Origin: Mycoplasmataceae bacterium
GTDB lineage: Bacteria > Bacillota_I > Bacilli_A > Mycoplasmatales > Mycoplasmoidaceae
DNA length: 64,000 nt
Assembly: GCA_016288695.1 (NCBI GenBank)
Contig: JAEELD010000009.1
Span: 79,234 to 143,233, forward strand
Direction of reading: 5' to 3'
Shown here: positions 1-11,358 of the stretch, in pieces
Layout: each line of letters opens with the position of its first letter
How positions within the stretch are numbered: position 1 is the first letter of the stretch
Made by a program: the position numbers and the translations under genes
Notes under the pieces: model-generated
The model's database searches: none
What the model saw: the letters and a program-made list of their open reading frames with translations, nothing else
Told to the model about the DNA's origin: nothing

Positions 1-367
1 AAAAACTCCCAATAATATCATCCGCTTCGAAATTTTCAACTTCAATTTTTTTTATTCCCATTAAATTAACACATTGTTTTATGTCAGAAATTTGACAAAC
101 CAATTCATTAGGCATCTTTTTGCGTCCTTCTTTATATGTTTTCAGCTTTTTTTTTCGAAAAGTATCTTTACTATAATCAAATGCGACTATTCCATAATCA
201 TAATTGTTACTTCTTATCAATTTAATCACAATTCTTATAAATAAATTTAAAGCATTTGTGGGCTTCAATTGTTTTGATTCAAAATATGTTAATTGTTTTA
301 TTGTCGCATAAAAGCAACGATAAAATAGACAATTCCCATCAATTGCTATTGCTTTTTTACTCACCAT
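1..367 (-). CDS. 5'-3' exonuclease (PolI N-domain type), 3' end cut by window
   Basis: Flap/5'-3' exonuclease that removes RNA primers and trims flaps during lagging-strand synthesis and repair. The visible 122 residues hold the family's N-terminal metal-binding motif (AIDGNCLFYRCFYA near residues 6-19), a conserved AFDYSKDTFRKKK block near residue 60 and the EADDIIGSF acidic motif just before the window edge. It starts at ATG 365-367, only 2 bases after the dnaE stop, so the two are probably co-transcribed. Mollicutes commonly carry a stand-alone exonuclease of this kind in place of full DNA polymerase I, but the C-terminus lies outside the window, so a fused polymerase cannot be excluded. 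Confidence 0.88.
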   Translation of the reverse strand, partial: MVSKKAIAIDGNCLFYRCFYATIKQLTYFESKQLKPTNALNLFIRIVIKLIRSNNYDYGIVAFDYSKDTFRKKKLKTYKEGRKKMPNELVCQISDIKQCVNLMGIKKIEVENFEADDIIGSF

Positions 368-369
368 AT

Positions 370-3309
370 TTAACTTAACTCCATAATTTTTAAAATTAAT
401 AAATTATTACTAATTCTTTTATTCTTTTTTACAGTTAAAACTGCAAAAATTCCTTCTTTTAAATTTGAACTATATTTGGAATATACCTCTCAAAAAATAG
501 GTAATTTATTCATAAAAAGAGTTTCATCTTCCACTGATATGAATGACATTGGATGACCATTTTTATCTTTAAATGTCGTGATTGAATTAATTTTAACTAT
601 GATGTGATAATATCCATTTTCAACTGATGAATCAAGAAAACTTCTTAATGAAACTAAATTTGTAAATTGAGAAGAATACTTTTCCTTTAATTTGATTAAA
701 GGTACTTTTTTTAACAAAATTCCTGTATATTCTTGTTCTTTTTTAGATAATTGTTCTAATTCTTCTTTAGTTGGCACTGCGTTATCCAATTTCATATCTG
801 TTATACACTCACCAGTTGTTAAAATATTATTTACATTCTCGAATATAGAATTCAAATTTTTAACTATTCAGAATCGTGAATACTGACTATTAAAGCAATC
901 AAATGCACCTGAATATGCTAACAAAGTAATTGTTTTTAAACCTATACCATTATTTGACAAAATTTTAATACATGAAAATAAATTATCAAATTTTTTACCA
1001 TTTAATGATTCTCTAATAGAAATTATTTTATTAGATATCGTTTGTCCTATACCTTTGACGATATTAAAACCTAAAATAATTTTTTTTGATTGAACAATTG
1101 AAAAGTTAGAACTTGATAAATTAATATCTAGTGGTAGTATTGAAATTCCTTGACTTAATGCGCAATTCAAATATTCATTAATTTTTTCAGTTGAACCACC
1201 ATTATTTATTAGTAATACAGTATAAAATTCAAGCGGAAAATAATATGCTATGTATGCTAATCAATAGCTTATATATGAATAAGCAAGTGCGTGTGAATGA
1301 TTAAAACCATAATTAGCAAATTCTAAAATATAGTCATATATTTTATTTAAAATTTCTTTGGAGTATTTATTCTTCATACCACCATTAATAAAATCTTGTT
1401 TTAGTTTAATAAGTTCATCCTCATTTTTTTTAGATAAAGCTCTTCGAAAACTATCTGAAACGCCTAAATTAAAACCAGCAATTTTTTCAGCTATTTTTAT
1501 TACTTGTTCCTGATAAACAATTACATTATATGTAGGAGCCAAAATAGATTTTAAATCATTGTTTAAATATTCAATTTTTTCTGGATTTAATTTATTAGAT
1601 AGATACAAAGAAATATTTTTTTGTGGCCCAGGCCTATATAAAGCTGAACAAACTGAAATATCTTCAATACTTTTTGGCTTGATTTTTTTCACTAAATTAG
1701 TCATGCCTGATGATTCTAATTGAAAAATACCCGTCGTTTTCCCTTGAGATATGTAATTGAAAACTTTCAAATCGTTCATTGGAATTTTATTTAAATCTAA
1801 ATTCTTATTTTTATATGAATAAATTAAGTTAAGAGCTTGCGAAATTATTGATAAATTTACCAACCCAAGAATATCAATTTTAATTAATCCTAATGATTCC
1901 ATATACTCCATTGAGTATTGTGTTGCATATTTACCAGTAGATGAAAGCTGAATTGGAATAATCTCATACATTTTTTTTGATGAAATAACAATGCCGGCAG
2001 CATGCACTCCTGTTTGTCTAGGGTAGTTTTGTATTTTTTTTGCTATTTTAAAGAGCAATGGATAATCTGCAACATATTTATCTAATTTTTTTTTAATTGA
2101 TTGATCTATAGAAGAAAAATCATCCATTAGAAGTTTGGAAATACTTTCTATTATTGTTTTATTCATATCAAGTATTCTTCCAACATCACGTATTGCCATC
2201 TTAGCTTTAATTCTTTGAAAAGTAATTATGTGACATGTATGATCACAACCGTATTTATTAAATATGTAATCGACAACTTCTTCACGACGTGAATCCATAA
2301 AATCAACATCAATATCAGGCATGCTTTCCCTTTCAGGGTTTAAAAATCTCTCAAAAATTAAATTATTTTCAATAGGATCTATTGTGGTTATGCCTAATAA
2401 ATATGCAACTAAACTACCACATGCTGAACCTCTTCCTGGACCTACCAAAATATTATTGTTTTTCGCAAAGCCTACATAATCTTGCACAACTAAAAAATAA
2501 TCATTAAATTTTTTCTTGTCAATTACATCCAATTCATATCTTAGTCTTAACATATAATTATTGGGAATATTGTCTTTCAATTTAAATTTTTTTATCAAAT
2601 TTTCAACACATAATGATTGCAATAAAGCTTTGCTATTTTTTGATTTATCAAACTCAATATTATTGCTAGCATTATTAAAAATAATTTTTAAATCACAATT
2701 ATTAATTATGTGTTCTACATTATCTATAGCCTTTTTTGAAAACTTAATTAATGCTTCTCTTTCTGAGTACATATAATAACTAGAAATTTTCTTTTCTACT
2801 TTAACATCATTTAGTTTCAAATTATCTTTTATCGCTACCAATGATTTAAAATAAATAAAGTCATCTTTTGTTTCAAAAAAAGCAGGTTGGCCAGCTATAG
2901 AATTATTATGATTTTCCTCAAGGGTATAAATTTCTAAATCCTTATTAAATCAATTAACATCTTTTAAATTATCAACTATGATAAAAATATCAGATAAATA
3001 ATCATTCATATTAAATTCACGTTTGATATTGATAAAAGATGAAATTTTTACTAAGTTTTTATATCCATAATAATTTTTTGCTATTAAATATAAATCATGC
3101 CTATTATAATTTGTGTGCAAACCAATTATCGGCTTCAAATTATTCAAAATAGCTTTCTTATAAAACTCGATAGCTCCATACATGTTATTAAAATCAGTTA
3201 AACACACATGAGTTTGCTTATTTTTTTTCGCAAAATAAATAATGTCATCAATTGACATTGATGACATTAACAATGAATAATATGAGTGTGTAAAAAGATT
3301 TACAAACAT
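370..3309 (-). CDS. dnaE: DNA polymerase III alpha subunit, DnaE type
   Basis: C-family replicative/error-prone polymerase of 979 residues once several in-frame UGA codons are read as Trp. Order seen: degenerate PHP domain at the N-terminus (THSYYSLL near residue 8), palm motifs GPGRGSACGS (about residue 290) and PDIDVDF with catalytic aspartates (about 330), the HAAGIVIS motif, ALYRPGP, the HhH region and a C-terminal OB-like segment. A second C-family enzyme, PolC, is encoded at 25365-29708; in PolC-containing bacteria DnaE typically extends primers or does lagging-strand and repair synthesis. The N-terminal metal-binding histidines usual in PHP domains are partly missing. It starts 9 bases downstream of a small gene and runs straight into the exonuclease gene. 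No Shine-Dalgarno is visible. Confidence 0.96.
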
Positions 3310-3318
3310 TAATAAAAA

Positions 3319-3546
3319 TTACTTTTGCTTTTTGTTAATATAGTAACGTATTAATTCAACAACTTCATCATTATTGTTTTCATATTCCAACATATATTTC
3401 AATTCATCAACAGATAATTTAGACAAAGTCTTTTTGTTTATACCTGATGACAAAACATTCTTTAATGAATCAACATCAACAACTTTAGTCTCATCAACTT
3501 CAACTCTGCTCAAATCATCTAACTTATCTTTTTTGAATATAGACAT
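3319..3546 (-). CDS. small acidic hypothetical protein (75 aa)
   Basis: I do not recognise this protein. It begins MSIFKKDKLDDL, is rich in Asp, Glu, Lys and Val, has no Trp, Cys or membrane segment, and looks mostly helical towards the end (ELKYMLEYENNNDEVVELI). It lies 9 bases upstream of dnaE on the same strand and so probably shares its mRNA. The start is the ATG at 3544-3546. Being in a replication operon may hint at a polymerase-associated role, but that is inference from position only. Confidence 0.6.
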   Translation of the reverse strand: MSIFKKDKLDDLSRVEVDETKVVDVDSLKNVLSSGINKKTLSKLSVDELKYMLEYENNNDEVVELIRYYINKKQK

Positions 3547-3653
3547 TATTAATTAAATCCCAATTACCAAATATTTTAATCTATTCTCATTAAATATTAT
3601 TGCATTTTTATTAAATTAATTTTGTTAATTTTATTTAAATGTTTTAAAAACAA

Positions 3654-3691
3654 TGCTCAACTGCACTATTAAATGATGCCCATATTGAGCA
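3654..3691 (-). terminator. weak hairpin between rpe and the small gene
   Basis: A 7-bp inverted repeat (TGCTCAA / TTGAGCA) separated by about 24 bases. On the minus strand it is followed by TTGTTTTT, which would suit termination after rpe, but the loop is long and the stem short. Confidence 0.3.
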
Positions 3692-3708
3692 AAAAAAAGT
3701 ATAGCAAA

Positions 3709-4398
3709 TTACTTTAGTGCCCTTACATACTCAACCATTTTGGCTGGATCTGGTAATTTTGCTAAAAAACTACCTGATATGAAAACATCTACATAATCTT
3801 TTGTCAAATTAATTGTATTAAGATCCACGCCTCCATCAAGATAAATTTGAGTATTCTTTTTTAATTTTACAAGCACCTGTTTAATTTTTTTCAAATTATT
3901 AATAGCTGCTTCTTTTAAAAATTTTTGTCCTCCGAATCCTGGATTCACCCCCATTGCAATAATGTAGTCGCACTCATTAATCAATTTTTCATAAGTGAAA
4001 ATATTAGAATCTGGTTTAAAAGCAATACCACATTTCTTTTGACTAAACTTGATTCTTTTGATGAGTTTTAATGAAATATTTTCTGGTTGGGACTCTACAT
4101 GAAAAGCAATAGAATTAAATGGATATTTCATAAACAAATCCAAATACTTGTTAACATTAAAAACCATTAAATGTACATCAACAACAAATTTTTTTTCATT
4201 CAAAAATGACAAGTGCTCAGGCCCAAATGCAACATTATTTACAAAATTATTATCCATTACATCATAATGAATTCGTGTGATGTTTGATTTTTTCAATATG
4301 TTTAATTTATCAATAAAGTGTTTCTTATCTTTTGTGTCAATTGATAATAGTGAAACTTCAAGCTCTTTATTCCCCATCATTAAATTGTTATTTGTCAA
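3709..4398 (-). CDS. rpe: ribulose-phosphate 3-epimerase
   Basis: Interconverts ribulose-5-phosphate and xylulose-5-phosphate in the non-oxidative pentose phosphate pathway; cytosolic TIM barrel. The 229 residues match the family's usual length. Visible signatures are HYDVMDNNFV with the metal/catalytic His-Asp, DVHLMV, MGVNPGFGGQKF (phosphate-binding and signature loop) and YLDGGVDLNTI with the catalytic Asp, then FISGSF. It overlaps the end of ktrA by 11 bases. The start at 4398 could instead be one of the internal Met residues six or seven codons in (MMGNKELEV), which would remove the overlap. No Shine-Dalgarno is visible. Confidence 0.95.
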   Translation of the reverse strand: MTNNNLMMGNKELEVSLLSIDTKDKKHFIDKLNILKKSNITRIHYDVMDNNFVNNVAFGPEHLSFLNEKKFVVDVHLMVFNVNKYLDLFMKYPFNSIAFHVESQPENISLKLIKRIKFSQKKCGIAFKPDSNIFTYEKLINECDYIIAMGVNPGFGGQKFLKEAAINNLKKIKQVLVKLKKNTQIYLDGGVDLNTINLTKDYVDVFISGSFLAKLPDPAKMVEYVRALK

Positions 4399-5149
4399 TA
4401 TGCTTTTTTAGAAAAATAGGATTATTAATTTTTTTTAAAACATCTCTGGAAGATAACTCACTTCCTTTATCATTTGAAAAAGCAACTGTAAAAAAATTAA
4501 TTGATTTATTTATTTTTTCATCACTGCAAGCAATGGTTATAACATCGCCGATATTTAATTCCATATTATGTGGTACTGGCGAGATAACATTCCCACCACG
4601 AACAATATATAAAATTAATGTACCTAATTTTTTACTTAGATCAAATTTATTTATAGGTGTATTTATGCATTTTGGATTGTCAACTACTAAACGCATCCAA
4701 CTATGATTATCTGATAATGGATGAATTTCGTCACCATAATGATATATTGCATGCAATGCGGCAGACTTAGCTGCTTGATGAAGTGGAACTATCACACTTT
4801 CAATTCCTAAAACTTTTAAAACTTTTTTATGTAAATCATTTTGAGCAACAGCTATAATTAATCCATTAACTCCAATATCAACCAAATTTGCGCAAACTGT
4901 TATTGAATCTAAAACATCAGAGATGGTGACAAAAATTGCATCAGCACTTGCAACACCTATTTTAAGCAAAGTGGCAACATTTGTTGCATCTGCATTTAAA
5001 GTATATGAAAATAAATTTGAAAATTTAGTCAATGATGCATTGTCTTTATCTATGCCTATAAGTGAATATCCATTATCAAATAGAATTTGAGCTATTTCAC
5101 TCCCTAATTTCCCAACTCCTAAGATAATATAACCATTTTTTTTACTCAT
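4388..5149 (-). CDS. ktrA: KtrA/TrkA-type potassium channel regulatory subunit
   Basis: Cytoplasmic RCK protein that gates the KtrB potassium translocation subunit in response to nucleotide. The N-terminal Rossmann fold carries the dinucleotide motif ILGVGKLGSEIA (residues about 9-20), the acidic end of strand beta-2 (IGIDKDN) and the NADAT segment typical of RCK-N domains. The C-terminal part (from about residue 165) resembles the RCK-C/TrkA-C fold, including VISPVPHN and IGDVITIAC. Length 253 aa is somewhat above the usual 220. The gene is divergent from ktrB at 5232, so the two potassium-uptake subunits share an 82-base intergenic promoter region. Confidence 0.93.
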   Translation of the reverse strand: MSKKNGYIILGVGKLGSEIAQILFDNGYSLIGIDKDNASLTKFSNLFSYTLNADATNVATLLKIGVASADAIFVTISDVLDSITVCANLVDIGVNGLIIAVAQNDLHKKVLKVLGIESVIVPLHQAAKSAALHAIYHYGDEIHPLSDNHSWMRLVVDNPKCINTPINKFDLSKKLGTLILYIVRGGNVISPVPHNMELNIGDVITIACSDEKINKSINFFTVAFSNDKGSELSSRDVLKKINNPIFLKKHIDK

Positions 5150-5172
5150 AAATTAAATCACTAAGTCAAAAT

Positions 5173-5202
5173 TTATCATTATGTAAATTATATTAATATA
5201 AT
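5173..5202 (+). promoter_or_regulatory. possible ktrB promoter
   Basis: TATAAT at 5197-5202 lies 30 bases before the ktrB start, with TTATCA at 5173-5178 as a weak -35 match (18-base spacer). In this AT-rich DNA chance matches are common, so confidence is low. Confidence 0.3.
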
Positions 5203-5231
5203 TTGTTAATACTTGTTTATAGACTTTTGGA

Positions 5232-6911
5232 ATGAATTGAGAAGAAAACAATAATCAAAACACAAAGAAAAAAATAAAAAATGTTTTATCTTATGTTGTT
5301 AAATTTATTTTTGGGAAAAATATTTACCAAAATTTTTTACGTGTTTATTTACTTCTAGTTGTTGCAGGTAGTTTATTACTTTATTTTGATATATCTCATC
5401 TCCCAAATACAAAAGTTAAATACAACTATACATACTGAACAGCTCTGTTTGTTGCTTGTAGTGCCTTTTCAAATACTGGTCTCTCACCAATTGAAATTTA
5501 TTCTTTTTATAACATTTTAGGTCAATCTGTCATTTTATTTTTAATTTGATCTGGTGGTATAGGAATTATTTCAGTCTTTTTTCTTTTATGAAATTGATTA
5601 AGGAAAGAAGGTGAATTTAAATATAAAGAATTACTACTCTTAAAAGAGGAAAGGGGTGAAGAAAATCTACTTAATGCATTTAGGCTTATTAAATTTTCTA
5701 CAATTTTTATCACTCTAACTCAATTATTTTTCGCAATATTGATTAGTTTTTGGATATGTTTTTTTCCCTCATATAACCAAATATCAATTGGGGTCATCAA
5801 TGGTGTAGAAAAAAATTATATGATTTCATGGGATGATAAATCAAATTTGTTGGATACATACCACAATTTTCCCCTTGCTCTTTGGCATGGGTTATTCTGT
5901 AGTTGCTCTGCTATGAATAATGCAGGATTTGAATTATTCTCATCAATCAATTCAAACTACTCATTATCGTCATTTCGAAATGACTGAAATGTAATATTTC
6001 AACTATTAATATCCATTGAAATAATTATTGGTGGGATAGGGTTCCCGTTAATTTTTGATGTATATGAGAAATATAGATTAAAGAAAAAAAACATGACATA
6101 CAAATTCACGTTATTTACAAAAGTTTGCTTAATTTCATATATTGTTGTGTTTGTAATATCAACAGGCACTGCACTATCTTTTGAATTTTTTTATGCTGAT
6201 AAATCATATTTCACTAATTTTAATAATACATATGATGAATGGACAATTATAAATTCTCCTAATGAAATTATGTTAGATTCAGGCATTGTTAGACCATGAG
6301 GTTCAAACCCTGAATTTAATAAAGTGTGTTGCATAATTTTTAATTCTATCAACACAAGATCGGCTGGATTTTCCACAATTAATCAAGGCTTACTAACTGA
6401 AGGATCAAGAATCATTTTCACTTTATCCATGTTTATTGGAACTAGTCCAAGTTCAACTGGTGGAGGAATTAGAACAACAACATTAGCTATTTTAATATGC
6501 TATTTTGTGGCAACATTGTTTGGCAAAAAAAATATAAATTTATTCAAAAGAAGAATCCCTGAAGAAACAGTTATGCGATCACTTTTTGTGTTCATTGCAG
6601 GCTTTTTTCTAATGTTAATATCTGCAGTAATTATTTTCCACACACGAAATATTCATGATAAAAGTATGTCTGTCGGTGAATCATTCAACTGGCATTTAAC
6701 ACCAATAATATATGAAATTTGTTCTGCGTTTGGAACTGTTGGTTTATCGACAGGTGTAGTTGGTAAATGTGATGAATTAGCCTTGTTTATATTAACAATA
6801 CTAATGTTCATAGGACAACTTGGTGTCTCTTCAACTCTTCTTGCGTGAAGAAAAAATAAAGTTTCTGTGGACACATACAGTTATGGTTATGAAGACATCA
6901 AAATTGGATAA
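5232..6911 (+). CDS. ktrB: KtrB/TrkH-type potassium transporter subunit
   Basis: Membrane-embedded potassium-translocating subunit, 559 residues when UGA is Trp. The repeated selectivity-filter loops of the SKT superfamily are seen as ALFVACSAFSNTGLS, CSCSAMNNAGFELF, NTRSAGFSTIN and CSAFGTVGLSTG, each followed by hydrophobic helices; GTSPSSTGGGIRTTT is the family's conserved cytoplasmic loop. A 30-residue polar N-terminus precedes the first helix. The partner ktrA lies immediately upstream on the other strand. The gene's 3' end overlaps gmk by 23 bases, beginning a tightly packed operon (ktrB-gmk-rlmN-prpC-obg-nadE). Confidence 0.94.
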
Positions 6912-7524
6912 TATTAATAACATTAATTTAGGTCTATTAATAATAATTACTGGCCCAAGTGGGGTAGGTAAAAAAACTGCTTGAGCTCCAATTATCAAAA
7001 ACAAAAAAATACCAATTAATTTTAGCGTATCGGCAACAACTAGAAAAAAAAGAGAAAATGAAATTAATGGTGTTGATTATTTTTTCTTAACAAAAAAAGA
7101 ATTCAAAAGTTTGATACACAAAAAAAAGCTTCTCGAATATGCCAAATATGCAGGTGAATATTATGGAACTCCAATAGATTATGTAAATAAAATTAGAAGC
7201 AAAGGTGAAAATGTTCTATTAGAAATTGAATGCAAAGGCGCGTTAAAAGTGATGAAATTATTGAAAAAGAATAATGACAAAAATTTGTTAACTATATTTA
7301 TTGCCCCTCCATCTATAGCAGAATTGAAAAAAAGATTGATCAATAGAAGCACTGAATCAGTATGAGATATATATAAGAGAATTAAACTTGCAAAGAAAGA
7401 ATTAAAAAAATCCAAATTTTATGAACATGTTATAGTAAACCAAAATAATAAAGAAAAGGATACAACTAAGAAAATATTTGAAATCATTAAAGATAAAATT
7501 AATGCCACAATCACTAAAAAATAG
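6889..7524 (+). CDS. gmk: guanylate kinase
   Basis: Phosphorylates GMP to GDP for nucleotide supply. 211 residues with UGA as Trp. The P-loop is GPSGVGKKT (about residues 22-30; the family usually has Gly or Ser where the second Lys stands). The GMP-binding segment follows as SVSATTRKKRENEINGVDYF, with LEYAKYAGEYYGTP and an LEIECKGA block. C-terminal lid arginines appear in LINRSTES. It overlaps ktrB by 23 bases and rlmN by 23 bases and has no Shine-Dalgarno, suggesting translational coupling. Confidence 0.94.
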
Positions 7525-8563
7525 AAATATATTTAAATTCACTTTATGTGAGTTGAAGAAATGGTGTGTTGATAATAACATTAAAGAATATGTTGCTATT
7601 CAAATTTTTAATTGGATATATAAAAAAAATGTTACTTGCTTCAAAAACATGACAAATTTATCTAAAGATAACATATCTTTTTTCGAAAGAAAAATATCAA
7701 ATTCACAGTTAACTATTGCAAAAATATTAAATGATCATATAGATAAAACAATTAAATTCTTATTTAAAACAAGCTATGATTCTCACTTTATTGAAACTGT
7801 TTTAATGAAGTTTAAATATGGATATAGCATATGTATATCAACAGAATTAGGATGCTCAATGGGATGCAAATTTTGTGCTTCTTCACAGACTAAGTTAATT
7901 CGTAAACTTGAAACAGACGAAATTGTTTTGCAATACTTTATGGTTAATAATTTCGTTTCCAAAAATGAAATGAGAAAAATAACAAATGTTGTTTTTATGG
8001 GTGTTGGAGAACCACTTGATAATTACAAAAACTTAAAAAATGCTATCGAAATTTTAAATGAATCTAATGGTTTAGGGTTGGGTAAGAAACATATAACGGT
8101 TTCAACATGTGGGTTGGTAAAACAAATTGAGCAATTTGATAAAGAAAAAATTAATGCCAACCTAGCCATTTCCCTACATGCTCCTATTGATTCTATTAGG
8201 AACAAAATCATGCCTATAAACAGGATTTATCCATTAAAGCGATTATTACCAGTACTAAGGAAATATTCAAAAAATAGTAATCAAAAAATCACAATAGAAT
8301 ATTTACTACTTAAGAATATCAATGATTCTGATGAATGTTTATATGAATTGATTAAAATAGCAAAATCATTAAAGTGTTATGTTAATTTACTTGAATATAA
8401 CAAAATCAATAACCTAGAATACAAGAAATCAAATCGAATTTTGTATTTTAGGGACCAACTTAACAAAAATAATATAATCACTACAATTCGGTTGAAACGT
8501 GGGTGCAAAATAAATGCAGCATGTGGTCAATTAAGATCCAAATATGAAGAATTTAACAATTAA
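7502..8563 (+). CDS. rlmN: dual-specificity 23S rRNA/tRNA adenine C2-methyltransferase RlmN
   Basis: Radical-SAM enzyme that methylates C2 of A2503 in 23S rRNA and A37 of some tRNAs. The 353 residues contain the CSMGCKFC iron-sulfur motif (CxxxCxxC), the VVFMGVGEPLDNY block, STCGLV, LAISLHAP, and the C-terminal ACGQLR bearing the catalytic Cys that forms the methyl adduct; the first acceptor Cys system is therefore complete. I chose ATG 7502 (MPQSLKNRN); upstream there is only a TTG at 7478. It overlaps gmk by 23 bases and prpC by 20. Confidence 0.96.
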   Translation: MPQSLKNRNIFKFTLCELKKWCVDNNIKEYVAIQIFNWIYKKNVTCFKNMTNLSKDNISFFERKISNSQLTIAKILNDHIDKTIKFLFKTSYDSHFIETVLMKFKYGYSICISTELGCSMGCKFCASSQTKLIRKLETDEIVLQYFMVNNFVSKNEMRKITNVVFMGVGEPLDNYKNLKNAIEILNESNGLGLGKKHITVSTCGLVKQIEQFDKEKINANLAISLHAPIDSIRNKIMPINRIYPLKRLLPVLRKYSKNSNQKITIEYLLLKNINDSDECLYELIKIAKSLKCYVNLLEYNKINNLEYKKSNRILYFRDQLNKNNIITTIRLKRGCKINAACGQLRSKYEEFNN

Positions 8564-9311
8564 CTACTCCATAGAATCATCTGCAGGAACAAAAGCAAAA
8601 AATGAAGATGCTGCATGAATTGGATTTAACAAATCCAAGCAATGACTTGCAATTGTTTGTGATGGTATAGGAAGTGAAAGAAATAGTGAAATTGCATCTA
8701 CTTCTGTAATTGATTCATTTAAAAAAAAATTTTTAAAAAAGAAAAAAATTAATTTTCCTCTTTTCTGATTTAAAAGAACCCTTAATTATTCATATAAAAA
8801 ATTGAAAAAAACAATTAATAACATGAATATTAAATCTCATGTTGGCACGACTATTGTTTTATGCATTATTTCAAATGATAAAGTTTATGTATTCCATATT
8901 GGAGATAGTAGACTTTATCATCATAAGATTAATTCTTATGAATGAACGCTTTTAACTAGAGATCACAATCTAATAAATTTTCTTGATACTATTAAAACAC
9001 ATCAACTACCTACATTGATACAAAATAAAAATATGCTATTTTCACTAACTCAATATATACATTCTTCATCAAAAAAGAAAATGCATTTTGATTTTAAAAA
9101 AATAAGGATTAACCCAAATGATCTTTTATTTCTTTCTAGCGATGGTTTGTACAATTACATTAATGTTGACAAATCTTTAACTTTATTTATTGCAAATAAT
9201 AGAGGAGAAAATTTTAAAAGCATTTGCAACAAGCTAATAAAAACAGCAATTAAAAATGGATCAAATGATAATTTAACAGGAATATTAATTAGCTTTTCAT
9301 ATCAAAAATAA
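8544..9311 (+). CDS. prpC: PP2C-type Ser/Thr protein phosphatase
   Basis: Metal-dependent phosphatase of the PrpC/Stp family that reverses Hanks-type kinase phosphorylation. 255 residues with three UGA Trp. PP2C motifs are visible: KNEDAA near residue 20, VCDGIGSERNSEIAS (metal-binding Asp with a modified DGMG motif), SHVGTT, HIGDSRLY, LTRDHN, SSDGLYN and the C-terminal NGSNDNLT with a metal-ligand Asp. In Firmicutes the cognate kinase prkC normally follows; here obg follows instead, so any kinase is elsewhere or lost. Confidence 0.93.
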
Positions 9312-9318
9312 TTTAATT

Positions 9319-10605
9319 ATGAAATTTATTGATGAATGCACAGTAGAAATTAAAGCTGGTGATGGTGGAAATGGAATAGTTGCATGACGTCATGAGGCGC
9401 ATGTACCGTATGGCGGGCCATGTGGTGGAGATGGAGGTAATGGTGGTGATATTATAGTAATTGGGAATAGCAATATAAACACCCTTATTAAAATCAATAA
9501 TAAAAAAAAAATAATCGCTGAAAATGGGTCAAATGGCAAGACAAATCTTTGCCATGGAAAAAATGGAAAAAAACTATTTATTCAAGTCCCATTAGGGACA
9601 GTTATATACAATGCTGCTACAGGAGAAAAAATTTGTGAAATTTTAATAAATGATGAAAAAAAAATTATTTGCCGTGGTGGAAAAGGTGGACATGGAAATG
9701 GCTGATTTAAAAACCCAAAAAATAAAATACCTAACCTACATGAGAATGGTGATAAAGGTGAGTATTTAAAAGCTAAATTTGTTATTAAATTCATTGCAGA
9801 TATAGGGATAGTTGGATTGCCAAATGCAGGCAAATCTACACTTATTAATGCTATAACAGCAACAAATTCTAAAATAGGGAATTATCCTTTTACAACTATT
9901 ATTCCAGTTATTGGGGTTGTAAATCATAAAAATCAAAAATTAATTATTGCAGATATACCTGGGCTTGTTGAAGATGCATCAAAAGGAAAGGGACTAGGAC
10001 ATAAATTTTTAAAACATATTGAAAGATGTTCAATTTTAATTCATTTAATATCATTAGATACTAATGACAACCCAAATATTGTTAATGCTTTCAATATTAT
10101 CAAAAAAGAATTATCTACATACAAAAATGATGTAATGAAAAAAAACACAATTTTAGTTGCAAACAAAATTGATGTAAAAAATTCAATTATTCAATATAAC
10201 AAATTACAAAAAATAATTAAAAAAAAGATAATTGCTATTTCAGCAAAAAATAAAACAAATATTGAAAATTTATTAGATTTGTTATTTACAACTTTTAACA
10301 ATTTAAATAGAAACAAAAATTCGAATTTATCTAATGAATCAAAAAATATAAAAATATATAAAGTTAAAAAACAACTCGATTTTGACAATGATCTTGTAAT
10401 ATCTCAAGTAAACAAGGGTGTATGACAAGTTAAAAGTAAATATCTAGAATATTGAACAAACAAAATTCCTCTTGATACGCAAGATAACATTATTTGATAT
10501 AATGAAAAAATTAAAAATTTAAATATTGAGGAAAAAATAAAAAAATTGGGTGGAGTTTCAGGAGATACACTCATCATATATAAAAATAAATTATTGGTTG
10601 ACTAA
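9319..10605 (+). CDS. obg: Obg/CgtA GTPase
   Basis: Ribosome-associated GTPase of 50S assembly and stress signalling. 428 residues. The glycine-rich Obg fold occupies about residues 1-158 (KAGDGGNGIVAWRHEA, PCGGDGGNGGDI, GGKGGHGNG). The G domain follows with G1 GLPNAGKST, G2 around NYPFTTI, G3 ADIPGLVE, G4 NKID and G5 ISAKN. A C-terminal OCT domain of about 85 residues is present (VNKGVWQV ... GGVSGDTLIIY). The stop codon is 7 bases downstream of prpC's spacing pattern and only 3 bases before the nadE ATG. No Shine-Dalgarno. Confidence 0.96.
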
Positions 10606-10608
10606 TGC

Positions 10609-11358
10609 ATGAGATTTAATACTCTAAATGAATATATTGTTTATTTAAGAAATTGAATATATAAAGAGACTAAAAACGCATACAAATCAGGAGTGGTTAT
10701 AGGCATATCTGGAGGTATAGATTCTGCTTGCTGTTTGGCACTTTGCAGCCAAATCAAAAATATCAAAATGGAAAATTACTATATTGATATTGATAGCAAC
10801 AAAAAAAATAAAAGATTCTTATTAGAATTAGAAAAAAAATTTAAAGTAAAAATTAATTCCATAAATGCAACTAGTATTTATAAGAATTTAATTAAGCTAC
10901 TCAAAATTAGAGAAAAAAAATCATTAATAAACATCAAGCCAAGATTAAGAATGTTAATCTTATATGCTATAGCACAACAAAATAATTTATTGGTGGTAGG
11001 AACGTTAAATGCAGACGAAATCTATACTGGCTATTTTACTAAATATGGTGATAACTTATCTGATTTATCGCCACTTGCAAATTTAACTAAAAGTGAAATA
11101 TATAAAATTTCAAAATTATTAAATGTCCCGATATCAATAATTAAAAGAAAACCATCAGCTGATTTATATCCAAGACAAAATGATGAAAGTGAATTAAAAG
11201 TTTCATATTCAGAAATTGATTTATTTCTTAAAAATATTCCTATAAAGAAAAATAGCAAAAAAAGATTACTTAATCTAAACAAAGCTAATAAACACAAAAT
11301 AACTGGTTCAAAAAAACCACTACCTTATAGAAAAATTAAAAGTGATAACTACCTATAA
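10609..11358 (+). CDS. nadE: NAD synthetase
   Basis: Amidates nicotinate adenine dinucleotide to NAD, using ammonia. The 249 residues contain the PP-loop ATP-binding motif SGGIDSA (about residues 35-41), GTLNADE, SDLSPLANLTKSEIY and PSADLYPRQNDE, all typical of the NH3-dependent form; no glutaminase domain is fused. ATG 10609 gives a continuous frame across one UGA Trp; the ATG at 10605 reaches a stop at once. It converges with the small nrdD C-terminal gene, with which it overlaps by 10 bases. Confidence 0.93.
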